A stretch of DNA of 64,000 bases, taken from NCBI RefSeq assembly GCF_038443675.1, contig NZ_CP151762.1, forward strand, positions 2,108,001 through 2,172,000, written 5' to 3'. The notes below the pieces were generated by a model that searched no databases, was not told the DNA's origin, and saw only the letters and a list, made by a program, of their open reading frames with translations. Of the stretch, positions 26,466-34,294 are shown in pieces. The DNA comes from Yoonia sp. G8-12 (GTDB lineage Bacteria; Pseudomonadota; Alphaproteobacteria; Rhodobacterales; Rhodobacteraceae). The position numbers were made by a program, and so were the translations under genes. Numbering within the stretch: position 1 is the stretch's first letter; the number at the start of each line of letters is the position of its first letter.

Positions 26466-27344
26466 TTACTCTTCGCGCAGCAAAAGAACCAACGCGGTCA
26501 CCGTCAGGAGTAGGCCTGCCAGCACCAGAGCAGGCGGTGGCGCGCCACCCAACGCAAGTTCCCAAACAATCACCCAAGACGGCGTCAGATAGGTGTAGGC
26601 CATCACCTTTGAGCTGGGCAGACGGAGCGTGGCAAAATGGAGCAAAACAAAGGTGGCAGCGCTTGCGAAAACAGCGGTGTAGACGATTGTGATCCAGACG
26701 ATCATTGGCAAAGCCGCCCAATCTGTCGCCATCAGATCGTGCCATCCCCACACAGTCAGCAGACCCGATCCCGCCAGCAAAACGCCAAATGAAAACACAA
26801 CAGCCGTTTCACCCCGGTTCAGCCTTCGGACCAGCGGCGTATAGACCGCATGTGCCACGCAGCCCCAAAAATACACCATTTCACCCTGCCCTACCTCAAA
26901 CCGCACGATTGCAGAGGTGTCTGCGCGAAAGATCACCCAGATCGCGCCCAATGCACCGATCAACAAAGCAATCGCCATACGTCGCGTTAAGACTTGCCGC
27001 AGTAAAAACCAAGCGACCCCCGCCGTCAGGATTGGCGTCAAAGTGAACACAGCCGCCGCACTTACCGGGGGTGCCGTCTTCAACCCCTCAAACATCAAGA
27101 CAAAGTATGCCGTCAAAAACACCGCCAGTAGAACGTACCGCCATGGTGCGTTGAACGTGGTCCGCGAAACGCCCGCCGTAGCAAATGCCGCTGCACCAAT
27201 GATGAAGGTCGCGATCCAGAACCGCACTGCGTTCAAGGCGCTTGATGCAATTTCATTCGCAGCCAAAGACCCCAGCGCGAATGACCCTGCAACCAGCATC
27301 GAAAACACAAGCATCGCCAGATGCCCGGCGTGCCCGGGTGTCAT
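26466..27344 (-). CDS. EamA/DMT-family transporter
   Basis: This 292-residue protein has ten predicted membrane segments in two EamA repeats, as in RhaT/RhtA-type exporters of metabolites. AYTYLTPSWVIVWE in the second repeat is typical. Its start shares one base with the stop of the upstream LysR gene (TGATG), so regulator and transporter are translated together. The substrate is not predictable; an amino-acid or drug-like compound is possible. Confidence 0.86.
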   Translation of the reverse strand: MTPGHAGHLAMLVFSMLVAGSFALGSLAANEIASSALNAVRFWIATFIIGAAAFATAGVSRTTFNAPWRYVLLAVFLTAYFVLMFEGLKTAPPVSAAAVFTLTPILTAGVAWFLLRQVLTRRMAIALLIGALGAIWVIFRADTSAIVRFEVGQGEMVYFWGCVAHAVYTPLVRRLNRGETAVVFSFGVLLAGSGLLTVWGWHDLMATDWAALPMIVWITIVYTAVFASAATFVLLHFATLRLPSSKVMAYTYLTPSWVIVWELALGGAPPPALVLAGLLLTVTALVLLLREE

Positions 27345-28222
27345 CAGCAGTCTAGCGTTTTGATGCGGTCTTTGAGGAAGCGCAGGAAGGTTTGTACCTT
27401 AGTGGTGCGATGCAAATCTACATGCGTCACGATCCAAAGCGGGGCCGCCCAGTCTTCGTGCCGTGGCACAACCTCGGTCAGGCCAGGATGGTTCTTGAGG
27501 TCTTGCACAGGAACAAAGCCGATACCTGCACCGGCTAGGATCGCATCTTGCATGTTCCGGTTTTCAGTCGCGCGGTAAACGAACCTATCCTCCGCTACCA
27601 TGTCGCGCAGCCACCGACTAAAGGGCGCGCGGCTGTTATCGTCGTCATGCGTGACAAAGACATGGTTCTTTAGATCCTCCTCATCCTTAGGTAGACCATG
27701 GCGCGCAATATAAGCCTCCGAAGCAACCAAGCCCATCTGCTGTTCAAGAAACGGCTGGACAACATTATCAGGTTCATCCGGCATCCGCCCCGCACGGATC
27801 GCCACATGTGCCTCACCATACTCAAGCCGAAACAATCGGTCGCCGGTGCGATAACGCACCCGTATCCCAGGGTATTCGGCCTGAAAATCAACCAGAATGG
27901 GTGTCAGCATACGCGACGCCATGCCCAGCGATGTGATCACCAGATCACCTGACACGCCTTCGCCCTGCCCTTTGATCCGCCCGGCCAGTTGCGTAAACTG
28001 ATCATCCGTGGCCTGTGCGACCTGCAACAAGTCCTGCCCTGCTTCGGTCGCCGTGTAGCCCCGCGCATGGCGCTGAAAAAGCTTGACCCCCAATCGCTGC
28101 TCCAGTGCGTCGATATGACGGATCACAGTGGCGTGGTGTACACCCAATTGCTCAGCAGCCCCACTGACCGTGCCCTTGCGGGCAACCTGAAAAGCGGTCC
28201 TGATTTCGTCCCAGTTATCCAT
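27344..28222 (-). CDS. LysR-family transcriptional regulator
   Basis: This ~292-residue regulator has an N-terminal HTH (GTVSGAAEQLGVHHATVIRHI, read in its parts, ~18-38) and a periplasmic-binding-like effector domain from ~88. It is divergent from azoR/doxX and coupled to an EamA transporter, so it may control both sides. Candidate sites in the intergenic region are TTCA-TGT-TGAA at 28249-28259 and ATGAC-N4-GTCAT at 28298-28311. The start is MDNWDE at 28222; ATG 28228 is also possible. Confidence 0.88.
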   Translation of the reverse strand: MDNWDEIRTAFQVARKGTVSGAAEQLGVHHATVIRHIDALEQRLGVKLFQRHARGYTATEAGQDLLQVAQATDDQFTQLAGRIKGQGEGVSGDLVITSLGMASRMLTPILVDFQAEYPGIRVRYRTGDRLFRLEYGEAHVAIRAGRMPDEPDNVVQPFLEQQMGLVASEAYIARHGLPKDEEDLKNHVFVTHDDDNSRAPFSRWLRDMVAEDRFVYRATENRNMQDAILAGAGIGFVPVQDLKNHPGLTEVVPRHEDWAAPLWIVTHVDLHRTTKVQTFLRFLKDRIKTLDC

Positions 28223-28297
28223 CTGCAATCCTGTGCGCTGACAAACATTTCATGTTGAAATTCGGCCATATCGTTCGTCAATGCAAGAGGGTACTTC

Positions 28298-28311
28298 ATG
28301 ACAGACGTCAT
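28298..28311. promoter_or_regulatory. Inverted repeat ATGAC-AGAC-GTCAT before azoR
   Basis: This perfect 5-4-5 inverted repeat lies directly before the AAGGAG ribosome site of the azoreductase gene. It could be a repressor site for the divergent LysR regulator or for another factor. Its position next to the start favours repression over activation. Confidence 0.35.
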
Positions 28312-28325
28312 TAAGGAGCCCTCTC

Positions 28326-28865
28326 ATGACAACAGTTCTTCACATCAACGCCTCAGGTGCGCGCACGGGATCAATCAGCCGTGCCGCAACTGCGCAGCTG
28401 CTACAAAACCTATCACCGACCCGCGTCATCACCCGTGATCTGGCCGAAAAGCCTTTGCCACAGGTCGACGAAACCTGGATCACAACGCGCCTGATCCCCG
28501 ACACCGACCTGACAGCGGACGACCAAGATGTTCTTGCCCTGTCAGACACGCTGATCGCTGAACTGAAACAAGCGGATATCGTGCTGATCGGTCTGCCAAT
28601 GTACAACTTTGGCATGCCAGCGGCACTCAAGGCATGGATCGACTTGATCGCGCGCCCCAAAGTCACGTTTTCCTACACCGAGGACGGGCCCGTTGGATTG
28701 CTGGAAGGCAAGAAAGCAATCGTCGCGGTCGCCTCTGGCGGGGTGCCGGTCGGCGCGCCGATGGATTTCGCGACACCACACTTGCAGCAAGTGCTGAAGT
28801 TCGTAGGGATCGACGATATTACTGTGCACACAGCCAAAGACATTGTCGCAGATTTGGCGGCCTGA
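28326..28865 (+). CDS. FMN-dependent NAD(P)H:quinone/azo reductase, AzoR-like
   Basis: This 179-residue flavodoxin-fold enzyme begins VLHINASGARTGSISR (phosphate loop for FMN, ~4-19) and has LIGLPMYNFGMPAALKAWID (~88-107), both hallmarks of AzoR. Typical AzoR proteins are ~200 residues, so this one is slightly short at the C-terminus. It reduces quinones or azo compounds with NADH, often as part of electrophile or quinone stress defence. It is divergent from a LysR gene and followed by a DoxX gene. Confidence 0.87.
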   Translation: MTTVLHINASGARTGSISRAATAQLLQNLSPTRVITRDLAEKPLPQVDETWITTRLIPDTDLTADDQDVLALSDTLIAELKQADIVLIGLPMYNFGMPAALKAWIDLIARPKVTFSYTEDGPVGLLEGKKAIVAVASGGVPVGAPMDFATPHLQQVLKFVGIDDITVHTAKDIVADLAA

Positions 28866-28875
28866 ACTGGACATT

Positions 28876-28903
28876 ATGCCCAGCGCGCTATGTCGCTGGG
28901 CAT
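28876..28903 (+). other. Ten-pair hairpin across the doxX start
   Basis: AUGCCCAGCG pairs perfectly with CGCUGGGCAU across an eight-base loop. One possible doxX start (28890) lies in the loop, and the other (28902) begins in the closing arm. No T-run follows, so a standard terminator is unlikely; it could limit doxX translation or stabilise the azoR mRNA end. Confidence 0.5.
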
Positions 28904-29261
28904 GACAAAGACATCACCTTTTATGACCGCCCTGCGCGCTGCACTTACATTGGCCTTCCTTTATTTTGGCATGCGTAAACTGGGCAGTTTCAGCACGGAT
29001 GTCGCGATCTACGAAGCCATCGGGTTCGGCCAGTTCCCGCGCTACATCACCGGATCAATCGAAGTGATTGGTGCAGGGCTGTTGTGGGTGCGGGGCTGGG
29101 AAGGGCTGGCCGGGTTGCTGTTGTTGGGAACAATGATCGTGGGCCTCTCGGCATTGCTGATTTGGGTCGGACCGCCGTATTGGCACATGCTGATGTTGAT
29201 GGTGGGAACCGGGACAGTGGCTTGGAGCTATAAAGAGCAAATCGCGCGCTTGATCCACTAG
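28890..29261 (+). CDS. DoxX-family membrane protein
   Basis: This ~119-123-residue protein has four membrane helices. ALTLAFLYFGMRKLGS and a Gly-rich third helix match the DoxX/DUF417-like group that often accompanies quinone or thiol redox enzymes. It lies 24 bases after azoR on the same strand. The start is either ATG 28890 or ATG 28902; neither has a clear ribosome site and both are involved in the hairpin 28876-28903. Confidence 0.8.
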   Translation: MSLGMTKTSPFMTALRAALTLAFLYFGMRKLGSFSTDVAIYEAIGFGQFPRYITGSIEVIGAGLLWVRGWEGLAGLLLLGTMIVGLSALLIWVGPPYWHMLMLMVGTGTVAWSYKEQIARLIH

Positions 29262-29285
29262 CACCCCGGTTTTACACGTAACGAC

Positions 29286-29786
29286 ATGAAGATCGTCCGC
29301 AACACGTCAGACCAGCTGATCCTGCAATCCGTGCCTTGGGTCATCGCCATCATGCTCAGCATCTTCTTGCTCGGAGCGATAGGCTTTGGCCTGTCGTCGC
29401 TCTTTGAAAGCAACACGACTGACGCCTTCTGGGGCCTGCTTGCCATTCCTCTCTTTCTTTCGCTTTTCATCGTGATCTTCGTGCGTCGCGATGACCTCAT
29501 CCTCGATCGTAGCCGCAATTTGCTCGAACTGCGCCATTCGACGTTCAGAGGCCGAACCAAGATCCAGCACAAACTTGAACACCTGAACCGTGCCATGTTG
29601 CAAACCAGCCGCAGCTCTAAGGGCGCAACGACTCATCGCATTGCTTTGGTGCTTGATGGTGGCATGGATGCCGGAACACACCCGGTGACACCGGTCTATG
29701 TCAGCGGCAACGGCGCGAAACGCGGGGTTGAGGCGATCAACGCGTGGCTCGCTCAAGATGTTGACTCGCGTCGGTCACAGGCGTAA
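29286..29786 (+). CDS. Two-helix membrane protein of unknown function
   Basis: This 166-residue protein has two hydrophobic segments (SVPWVIAIMLSIFLLGAIGF and FWGLLAIPLFLSLFIVIFV) followed by a cytoplasmic domain with DDLILDRSRNLLELRHSTFRG (in parts), a pattern of small PH-like membrane proteins. I do not recognise the family beyond that. It follows doxX by 24 bases and may be in the same transcript. The ~150 bases after it contain two GC-rich hairpins. Confidence 0.7.
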   Translation: MKIVRNTSDQLILQSVPWVIAIMLSIFLLGAIGFGLSSLFESNTTDAFWGLLAIPLFLSLFIVIFVRRDDLILDRSRNLLELRHSTFRGRTKIQHKLEHLNRAMLQTSRSSKGATTHRIALVLDGGMDAGTHPVTPVYVSGNGAKRGVEAINAWLAQDVDSRRSQA

Positions 29787-29822
29787 ACGCGCCGTAACAC
29801 CCGGATAGCATCAGCTTTCCGG

Positions 29823-29875
29823 TCCCCGATATCAGGGGATCGCCCTCCGTCAGCGCGTCGCGCCCACGGGGGCGC
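29823..29875. other. Two hairpins before ffh
   Basis: TCCCC/GGGGA (29823-29839) and GCGCCC-ACGG-GGGCGC (29860-29875) are strong stem-loops in the 154 bases between the preceding membrane gene and ffh. The second is followed by TACTGCTTTATG rather than a T-run. They may end the upstream transcript or lie in the ffh leader. Confidence 0.4.
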
Positions 29876-29940
29876 TACTGCTTTATGCTTTGCGTTCTTA
29901 TATACGTAGGGCAATGACAACGAAACGAGGGCCTTGGCCG

Positions 29941-31443
29941 ATGTTTGAGAACCTATCCGAACGCCTCTCTGGCGTCTTTGACAAGCTGACCAAGCAAGGT
30001 GCGCTGACGGATGATGACGTCAAAACAGCACTTCGCGAAGTCCGCGTAGCGTTGCTGGAGGCCGACGTATCACTGCCTGTTGCGCGTGATTTCATTAAAG
30101 CCGTGCAAGAAAAGGCCACAGGGCAGTCGGTCACGAAATCAATCACACCCGGCCAGCAAGTTGTTAAAATTGTTCATGACGAACTCAAGCATGTTCTGAC
30201 TGGCGATCAAGACCCGGGTGCTTTGAAGATCGACAACCCGCCAGCGCCGATCCTGATGGTCGGCCTGCAAGGCTCGGGTAAGACGACAACCACGGCGAAA
30301 CTGGCAAAGCGTTTGAAAGAACGCGAAGGCAAGCGCGTGCTGATGGCCTCGCTCGATACCAACCGCCCTGCCGCGATGGAGCAGTTGGCGATCTTGGGTG
30401 CGCAGATTGGCGTAGATACTTTGCCAATCGTAAAGGGCGAAGACCCCGTTCAGATCGCCAAACGCGCCAAGACCCAAGCGAGCCTTGGTGGCTATGATGT
30501 CTATATGCTCGACACTGCGGGCCGACTTCACATTGACCAAGAACTGATCGCGCAGGCTGCTGCTGTCCGCGACGTGGCAAACCCGCGTGAAATCCTGCTG
30601 GTCGTCGACGGCCTGACCGGTCAGGACGCCGTGAACGTCGCCCAGGAGTTCGACGACAAGATCGGCGTCACCGGCGTTGTCCTGACACGGATGGATGGCG
30701 ACGGGCGCGGTGGTGCAGCCCTGTCCATGCGCGCGATCACTGGCAAGCCGATCCGCTTTGTCGGTCTTGGCGAAAAGATGGACGCGATCGAGACGTTTGA
30801 GCCCGACCGGATCGCAGGCCGTATCCTTGGCATGGGCGACATTGTTGCCCTTGTTGAAAAGGCACAGGAAACGATTGAGGCCGAACAGGCCGAACGCATG
30901 ATGAAGCGCTTCCAGAAAGGTCGCTTCAACATGAACGATCTGAAGATGCAGCTTGAGCAGATGATGAAAATGGGCGGCATGGAAGGCATGATGGGCATGA
31001 TGCCCGGTGCGCAGAAAATGTCGAAACAGATGGCTGCATCCGGCATGGATGACAGCATCCTCAAACGCCAGATCGCGCTGATCAATTCCATGACAAAGAA
31101 AGAACGCGCCAATCCTGATCTGTTGGCCGCTTCGCGCAAGAAGCGGATCGCCAAAGGTGCGGGGCTTGAAGTCTCGGAACTCAACAAACTGGTCAAACAG
31201 CACCGCCAGATGGCCGATATGATGAAGAAGATGGGCAAAGGCGGGATGCTGAAACAGGCTATGAAAGGCATGTTCGGCAAAGGCGGCGGGATGCCCGAAG
31301 GTATGCCCGATATGAACGACCCCAAGGCGATGGCTGAAGCGGCGAAAGCCTTGCAGGGCAAAATGCCGGGCGGACTGCCCGGCTTGGGTGGCGGCGGTAT
31401 GCAACTGCCCCCGGGTCTGTCCGGTTTTGGGAAAAAGAAGTAA
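29941..31443 (+). CDS. ffh: Signal recognition particle protein Ffh (SRP54)
   Basis: This 500-residue GTPase delivers nascent membrane proteins to FtsY and the Sec translocon. GLQGSGKTTTTAKLAKRL (G1), DTAGRLHID (G3) and LTRMDGDGRGGAAL (G4 region) are in the NG domain (1-295). The C-terminal M domain is Met- and Gly-rich with repeated MMKMGGMEGMMGMM-like stretches that bind signal peptides and 4.5S RNA. I start it at MFENLSERL (29941), the usual Ffh N-terminus. It leads into the translation cluster rpsP-rimM-trmD-rplS. Confidence 0.97.
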   Translation: MFENLSERLSGVFDKLTKQGALTDDDVKTALREVRVALLEADVSLPVARDFIKAVQEKATGQSVTKSITPGQQVVKIVHDELKHVLTGDQDPGALKIDNPPAPILMVGLQGSGKTTTTAKLAKRLKEREGKRVLMASLDTNRPAAMEQLAILGAQIGVDTLPIVKGEDPVQIAKRAKTQASLGGYDVYMLDTAGRLHIDQELIAQAAAVRDVANPREILLVVDGLTGQDAVNVAQEFDDKIGVTGVVLTRMDGDGRGGAALSMRAITGKPIRFVGLGEKMDAIETFEPDRIAGRILGMGDIVALVEKAQETIEAEQAERMMKRFQKGRFNMNDLKMQLEQMMKMGGMEGMMGMMPGAQKMSKQMAASGMDDSILKRQIALINSMTKKERANPDLLAASRKKRIAKGAGLEVSELNKLVKQHRQMADMMKKMGKGGMLKQAMKGMFGKGGGMPEGMPDMNDPKAMAEAAKALQGKMPGGLPGLGGGGMQLPPGLSGFGKKK

Positions 31444-31446
31444 CCT

Positions 31447-31995
31447 ATGACCCCCGCCCCGACCCTTACCACCTCACGGCTTGTGCTGCGCGGCCCGCAA
31501 AAGCGGGATCTTGCGCCGTTCACCGCTTGGACGACACGGTCCGAGCGGATGAAAGCCGTGGGTGGTGTCGGCACCGAGCGGGACGCGTGGCGGGGCTTTA
31601 TCGCCGGAATTGGGCATTGGCACTGGCATGGTTATGGGTTTTTCACGGTCACAGAGCGCGACAGCGGAATAGCCACCGGGCGCGTCGGCATCATCAACCA
31701 TATCGAATGGCCGCAGCCGGAGATGGCGTGGCATATGTTTGATGGCTTTGAGGGGCGCTCTTATGCGTATGAGGCAGCCTGTGCCGTGCGTGAATGGGCC
31801 GGCAGGACATTAGGACTTGAGCCGCTGATTTCGCTCATCGCACCACAAAACACCCGCTCCATCGCGCTTGCCACACGGTTGGGTGCCGTCGAAGAGCGCC
31901 GCGATGTTGTCGACGGCGAAGACTGCATCGTGTTTCGGCACCTGAGCCATGACGACAGGCGCGCTGTCACTCAGGCCGCAGGTGCCATCGCATGA
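31447..31995 (+). CDS. GNAT N-acetyltransferase, RimJ/RimL type
   Basis: This 182-residue protein begins TLTTSRLVLRGPQKRDLAPF, the usual start of the RimJ/RimL/Acetyltransf_3 group, and has an acetyl-CoA-binding region around YAYEAACAVREWA and NTRSIALATRLGA (~125-145). The substrate, an amino group on a protein or small molecule, is unknown. It lies 3 bases after ffh and is therefore in the same operon. Confidence 0.86.
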   Translation: MTPAPTLTTSRLVLRGPQKRDLAPFTAWTTRSERMKAVGGVGTERDAWRGFIAGIGHWHWHGYGFFTVTERDSGIATGRVGIINHIEWPQPEMAWHMFDGFEGRSYAYEAACAVREWAGRTLGLEPLISLIAPQNTRSIALATRLGAVEERRDVVDGEDCIVFRHLSHDDRRAVTQAAGAIA

Positions 31996-32029
31996 TCGTT
32001 CGCAACCACTCCGCACAAGGACATGTCCA

Positions 32030-32326
32030 ATGACCGACACAACCACCCGTGCAGCCGAGATCCTCAAAGGACATCGCGAAAGCATCGACCGGCTTGACGC
32101 CATCCTCGTTTATACACTGGGCGAGCGGTTCAAGCACACGCAGGCCGTTGGCAAGCTGAAGGCTGAACACGACCTGCCCCCATCCGACCCCGCGCGCGAA
32201 GAAAGCCAGATCGCGCGGCTCACCGACCTTGCAAACCGGGCCGATCTGGACCCGGAATTTGCCAAGAAATTCCTGAATTTCATCATTCAGGAAGTCATCC
32301 AACACCACAAACAACATCAATCGTAG
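32030..32326 (+). CDS. Chorismate mutase, AroQ type
   Basis: This 98-residue all-helical enzyme converts chorismate to prephenate for Phe/Tyr synthesis. RESIDRLDAILVYTLGERF (~14-32) and AVGKLKAEHDLPPSDPARE (~39-57) contain the Arg and Lys residues expected in the AroQ active site. The start at ATG 32030 has AAGG nine bases before it; the longer frame overlaps the GNAT gene. It is placed between an acetyltransferase and rpsP. Confidence 0.9.
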   Translation: MTDTTTRAAEILKGHRESIDRLDAILVYTLGERFKHTQAVGKLKAEHDLPPSDPAREESQIARLTDLANRADLDPEFAKKFLNFIIQEVIQHHKQHQS

Positions 32327-32372
32327 GGTGGGTAAAACCCACGCTCACCACCATCTTTAAGGAGAATATCTG

Positions 32373-32783
32373 ATGGCTATGAAAATCCGTTTGGCCCGTG
32401 GCGGCTCAAAGAAACGTCCATTTTACGCAATCGTGGCTGCCGACAGCCGCATGCCACGCGATGGCCGTTTCATCGAAAAGTTGGGCACATATAACCCGAT
32501 GCTGCCAAAAGACAGCGAAGAGCGCGTCAAGATGAACATGGAGCGTGTCAAGCATTGGTTGGGCGAAGGTGCGCAGCCAACTGACCGTGTTGCACGTATG
32601 CTCGAAGCCGCAGGCGAGTTGCCAAAGAAAGACCGCAGCAACCCCAAGAAGGGCACACCTGGCAAAGCCGCTCAGGCACGCGCTGAAGAAAAAGCAGCCA
32701 AGGCAGCAGCCGCTGAAGAAGCAGCGAATGCACCCGCCGAGGAAGCACCAGCAGAAGCGGCAGAAGAAGCCGCAACCGAGTAA
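32373..32783 (+). CDS. rpsP: 30S ribosomal protein S16
   Basis: The first ~80 residues (MKIRLARGGSKKRPFYAIVAADSR ... TDRVARMLEAAG) are a standard S16. It continues with a ~55-residue low-complexity tail of Ala, Glu, Lys and Pro, making 136 residues in total; such tails are seen in other Alphaproteobacteria and are probably disordered. Start ATG 32373, after a good AAGGAG. First gene of rpsP-(small ORF)-rimM-(sulfotransferase-like)-trmD. Confidence 0.96.
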   Translation: MAMKIRLARGGSKKRPFYAIVAADSRMPRDGRFIEKLGTYNPMLPKDSEERVKMNMERVKHWLGEGAQPTDRVARMLEAAGELPKKDRSNPKKGTPGKAAQARAEEKAAKAAAAEEAANAPAEEAPAEAAEEAATE

Positions 32784-32845
32784 ATTTCTCAGTGTTGCCC
32801 CGGTACCTGCCGGGGCGACACCCTTTCCCCTTTGGGACGACATTC

Positions 32846-32992
32846 ATGTTCCGCTTGTTGCGCACGATCATCCTGGTGATGTTTGCTTTTGTGGCTGGCA
32901 TGCTGTTTGAACGTGAAGGACGCCAGGAAACCTGCGAAGGTGGCGGCGGACTATGGATCGAAAATATCTGCGTTGGACCGGAGTTTAACTGA
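32846..32992 (+). CDS. Small single-pass membrane protein between rpsP and rimM
   Basis: This 48-residue ORF has an N-terminal helix (FRLLRTIILVMFAFVAGMLFE), then a polar tail with two cysteines in ETCEGGGGLWIENICVG. Its stop overlaps the rimM start (TGATG), which supports real translation and coupling. It is likely a conserved small protein of the group, with unknown function. The two cysteines would face the periplasm or cytoplasm depending on topology; positive residues at the N-terminus favour the tail outside. Confidence 0.65.
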   Translation: MFRLLRTIILVMFAFVAGMLFEREGRQETCEGGGGLWIENICVGPEFN

Positions 32993-33510
32993 TGAGCGAT
33001 CGTGTCATTGTTGGTGCCATAGGTGGCGCATTTGGTGTTCAGGGCGAAGTGCGCCTGAAGTCCTATTGCGCTGATCCGCAAGCCATTGCCGACTATACGC
33101 CACTCTATACCGAAGACGGCCGCACGTTCGCGCAGGTCGTGCTGACCGGACAACTCAAGAACGGCTTTACCGCCCGCCTCGATGGCGTTGTCACAAAAGA
33201 AGACGCCGACGCATTGCGCAACGTGAACCTTTACGCCCCGCGCGATATCATGCCGTCGTTGCCTGATGACGAGTACTACTACGCTGATCTGATTGGCCTG
33301 ACCGTTGTCGATACCGGCGGCGTGACCTTGGGCACCGTCAAGAATGTGATGGACCACGGCGCGGGTGACTTGCTTGAGATTATCGTGCCGGGCCAATCCG
33401 AAACGGTGCTCTTGCCATTTACAAAAGCCGCCGTGCCGACAGTCGACCTCAAAGCCAAGCGCATTGTTGCCGACCCACCGGACGGGTTGTTCCCCGATGC
33501 CACCGCATAG
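32992..33510 (+). CDS. rimM: Ribosome maturation factor RimM
   Basis: This 172-residue protein assists assembly of the 30S head and binds S19. VGAIGGAFGVQGEVRLKSY (~6-24) is the N-terminal signature; the second half is a PRC-barrel (EYYYADLIGLTVVDT ... GDLLEIIVPG ... LLPFTKAAVPTVDL, in parts). It starts at ATG 32992, overlapping the small membrane ORF by one base. Its last 14 bases overlap the proposed start of the next gene. Confidence 0.95.
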   Translation: MSDRVIVGAIGGAFGVQGEVRLKSYCADPQAIADYTPLYTEDGRTFAQVVLTGQLKNGFTARLDGVVTKEDADALRNVNLYAPRDIMPSLPDDEYYYADLIGLTVVDTGGVTLGTVKNVMDHGAGDLLEIIVPGQSETVLLPFTKAAVPTVDLKAKRIVADPPDGLFPDATA

Positions 33511-34294
33511 CCCGCGCTGCATGATCATTCATGCGGGTTTTCACAAGACCGGCACCACGACCGTGCAAAACGTATTGAAGGCGCAACATCTGTTGCAGGC
33601 ACCGCATGTCTGCGTCATCCTGAAATCCGATATCCGCGACCTGTGCGCGGCGGCACTTGCCTATTCAGCCCAGCCTTCAGAAACGCGGTTGGCCATATTC
33701 CGCGATGAAGCCGCCGCCTGCTTTGGCACCATGCCCGAAGACGATCCGCGCCCGATCCTGATCAGCGCCGAGGACCTCTGCGGCGCATTCCCGGGGCGGC
33801 GTGGCCGGATCGGATATCCCCACGCTAAGGCGCTGCTGGCCACGCTGGTATCGCAAATCGCGCCAGATTGCGCGCCTCAGGTCTATCTATCCACGCGCGC
33901 ACCGAACGCATGGCTGAAAAGCTGCTATGCCCATAACCTACGCCATGCGCGCACCTGCCTATCGCTGGAAGATTTCGTGACAGCACACGCTGGCCCGAGT
34001 TTAGAAGAGATCGCCGCGGACATCGCATCCGCCTTGGGCCATGTGCCAGTGACAACGGCGGCGCTGGAAGACACTTCAACCAGCGTGCACGGGCCGCTGA
34101 CACCTATTCTTGATCTGATGGCGTTGCCAGAGGTGCTGCGAAAGCCATTGCAACCAACCGCCGTCGGCAACCCGTCATTGCCACCCGACATTCTGGACGC
34201 GTTGCTAAAACTGAACCGCGAAGAAGACGATGGCGCAACACGCAATGCAGCTAAAAAACAACTTGTCGCAGATTACCAAAGGCGCACGCAATGA
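33497..34294 (+). CDS. Sulfotransferase-like P-loop protein inside the trmD operon
   Basis: This ~265-residue protein has HAGFHKTGTTTVQNVLK (~10-26 of the chosen start), a P-loop like that of PAPS-dependent sulfotransferases. YLSTRAPNAWLKSCYAHNLR resembles the second (3'-phosphate) motif with its Arg and Ser. The start may be ATG 33497 (overlap with rimM) or ATG 33521. Its 3' end overlaps the possible trmD start by up to 65 bases. It is an unusual member between rimM and trmD. Confidence 0.7.
   Translation: MPPHSPRCMIIHAGFHKTGTTTVQNVLKAQHLLQAPHVCVILKSDIRDLCAAALAYSAQPSETRLAIFRDEAAACFGTMPEDDPRPILISAEDLCGAFPGRRGRIGYPHAKALLATLVSQIAPDCAPQVYLSTRAPNAWLKSCYAHNLRHARTCLSLEDFVTAHAGPSLEEIAADIASALGHVPVTTAALEDTSTSVHGPLTPILDLMALPEVLRKPLQPTAVGNPSLPPDILDALLKLNREEDDGATRNAAKKQLVADYQRRTQ

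Noticed and set aside
30139..31404. 421-codon open frame antisense to ffh
   Set aside because: Its His-rich protein mirrors the Met-rich M domain of Ffh and shows no other features.
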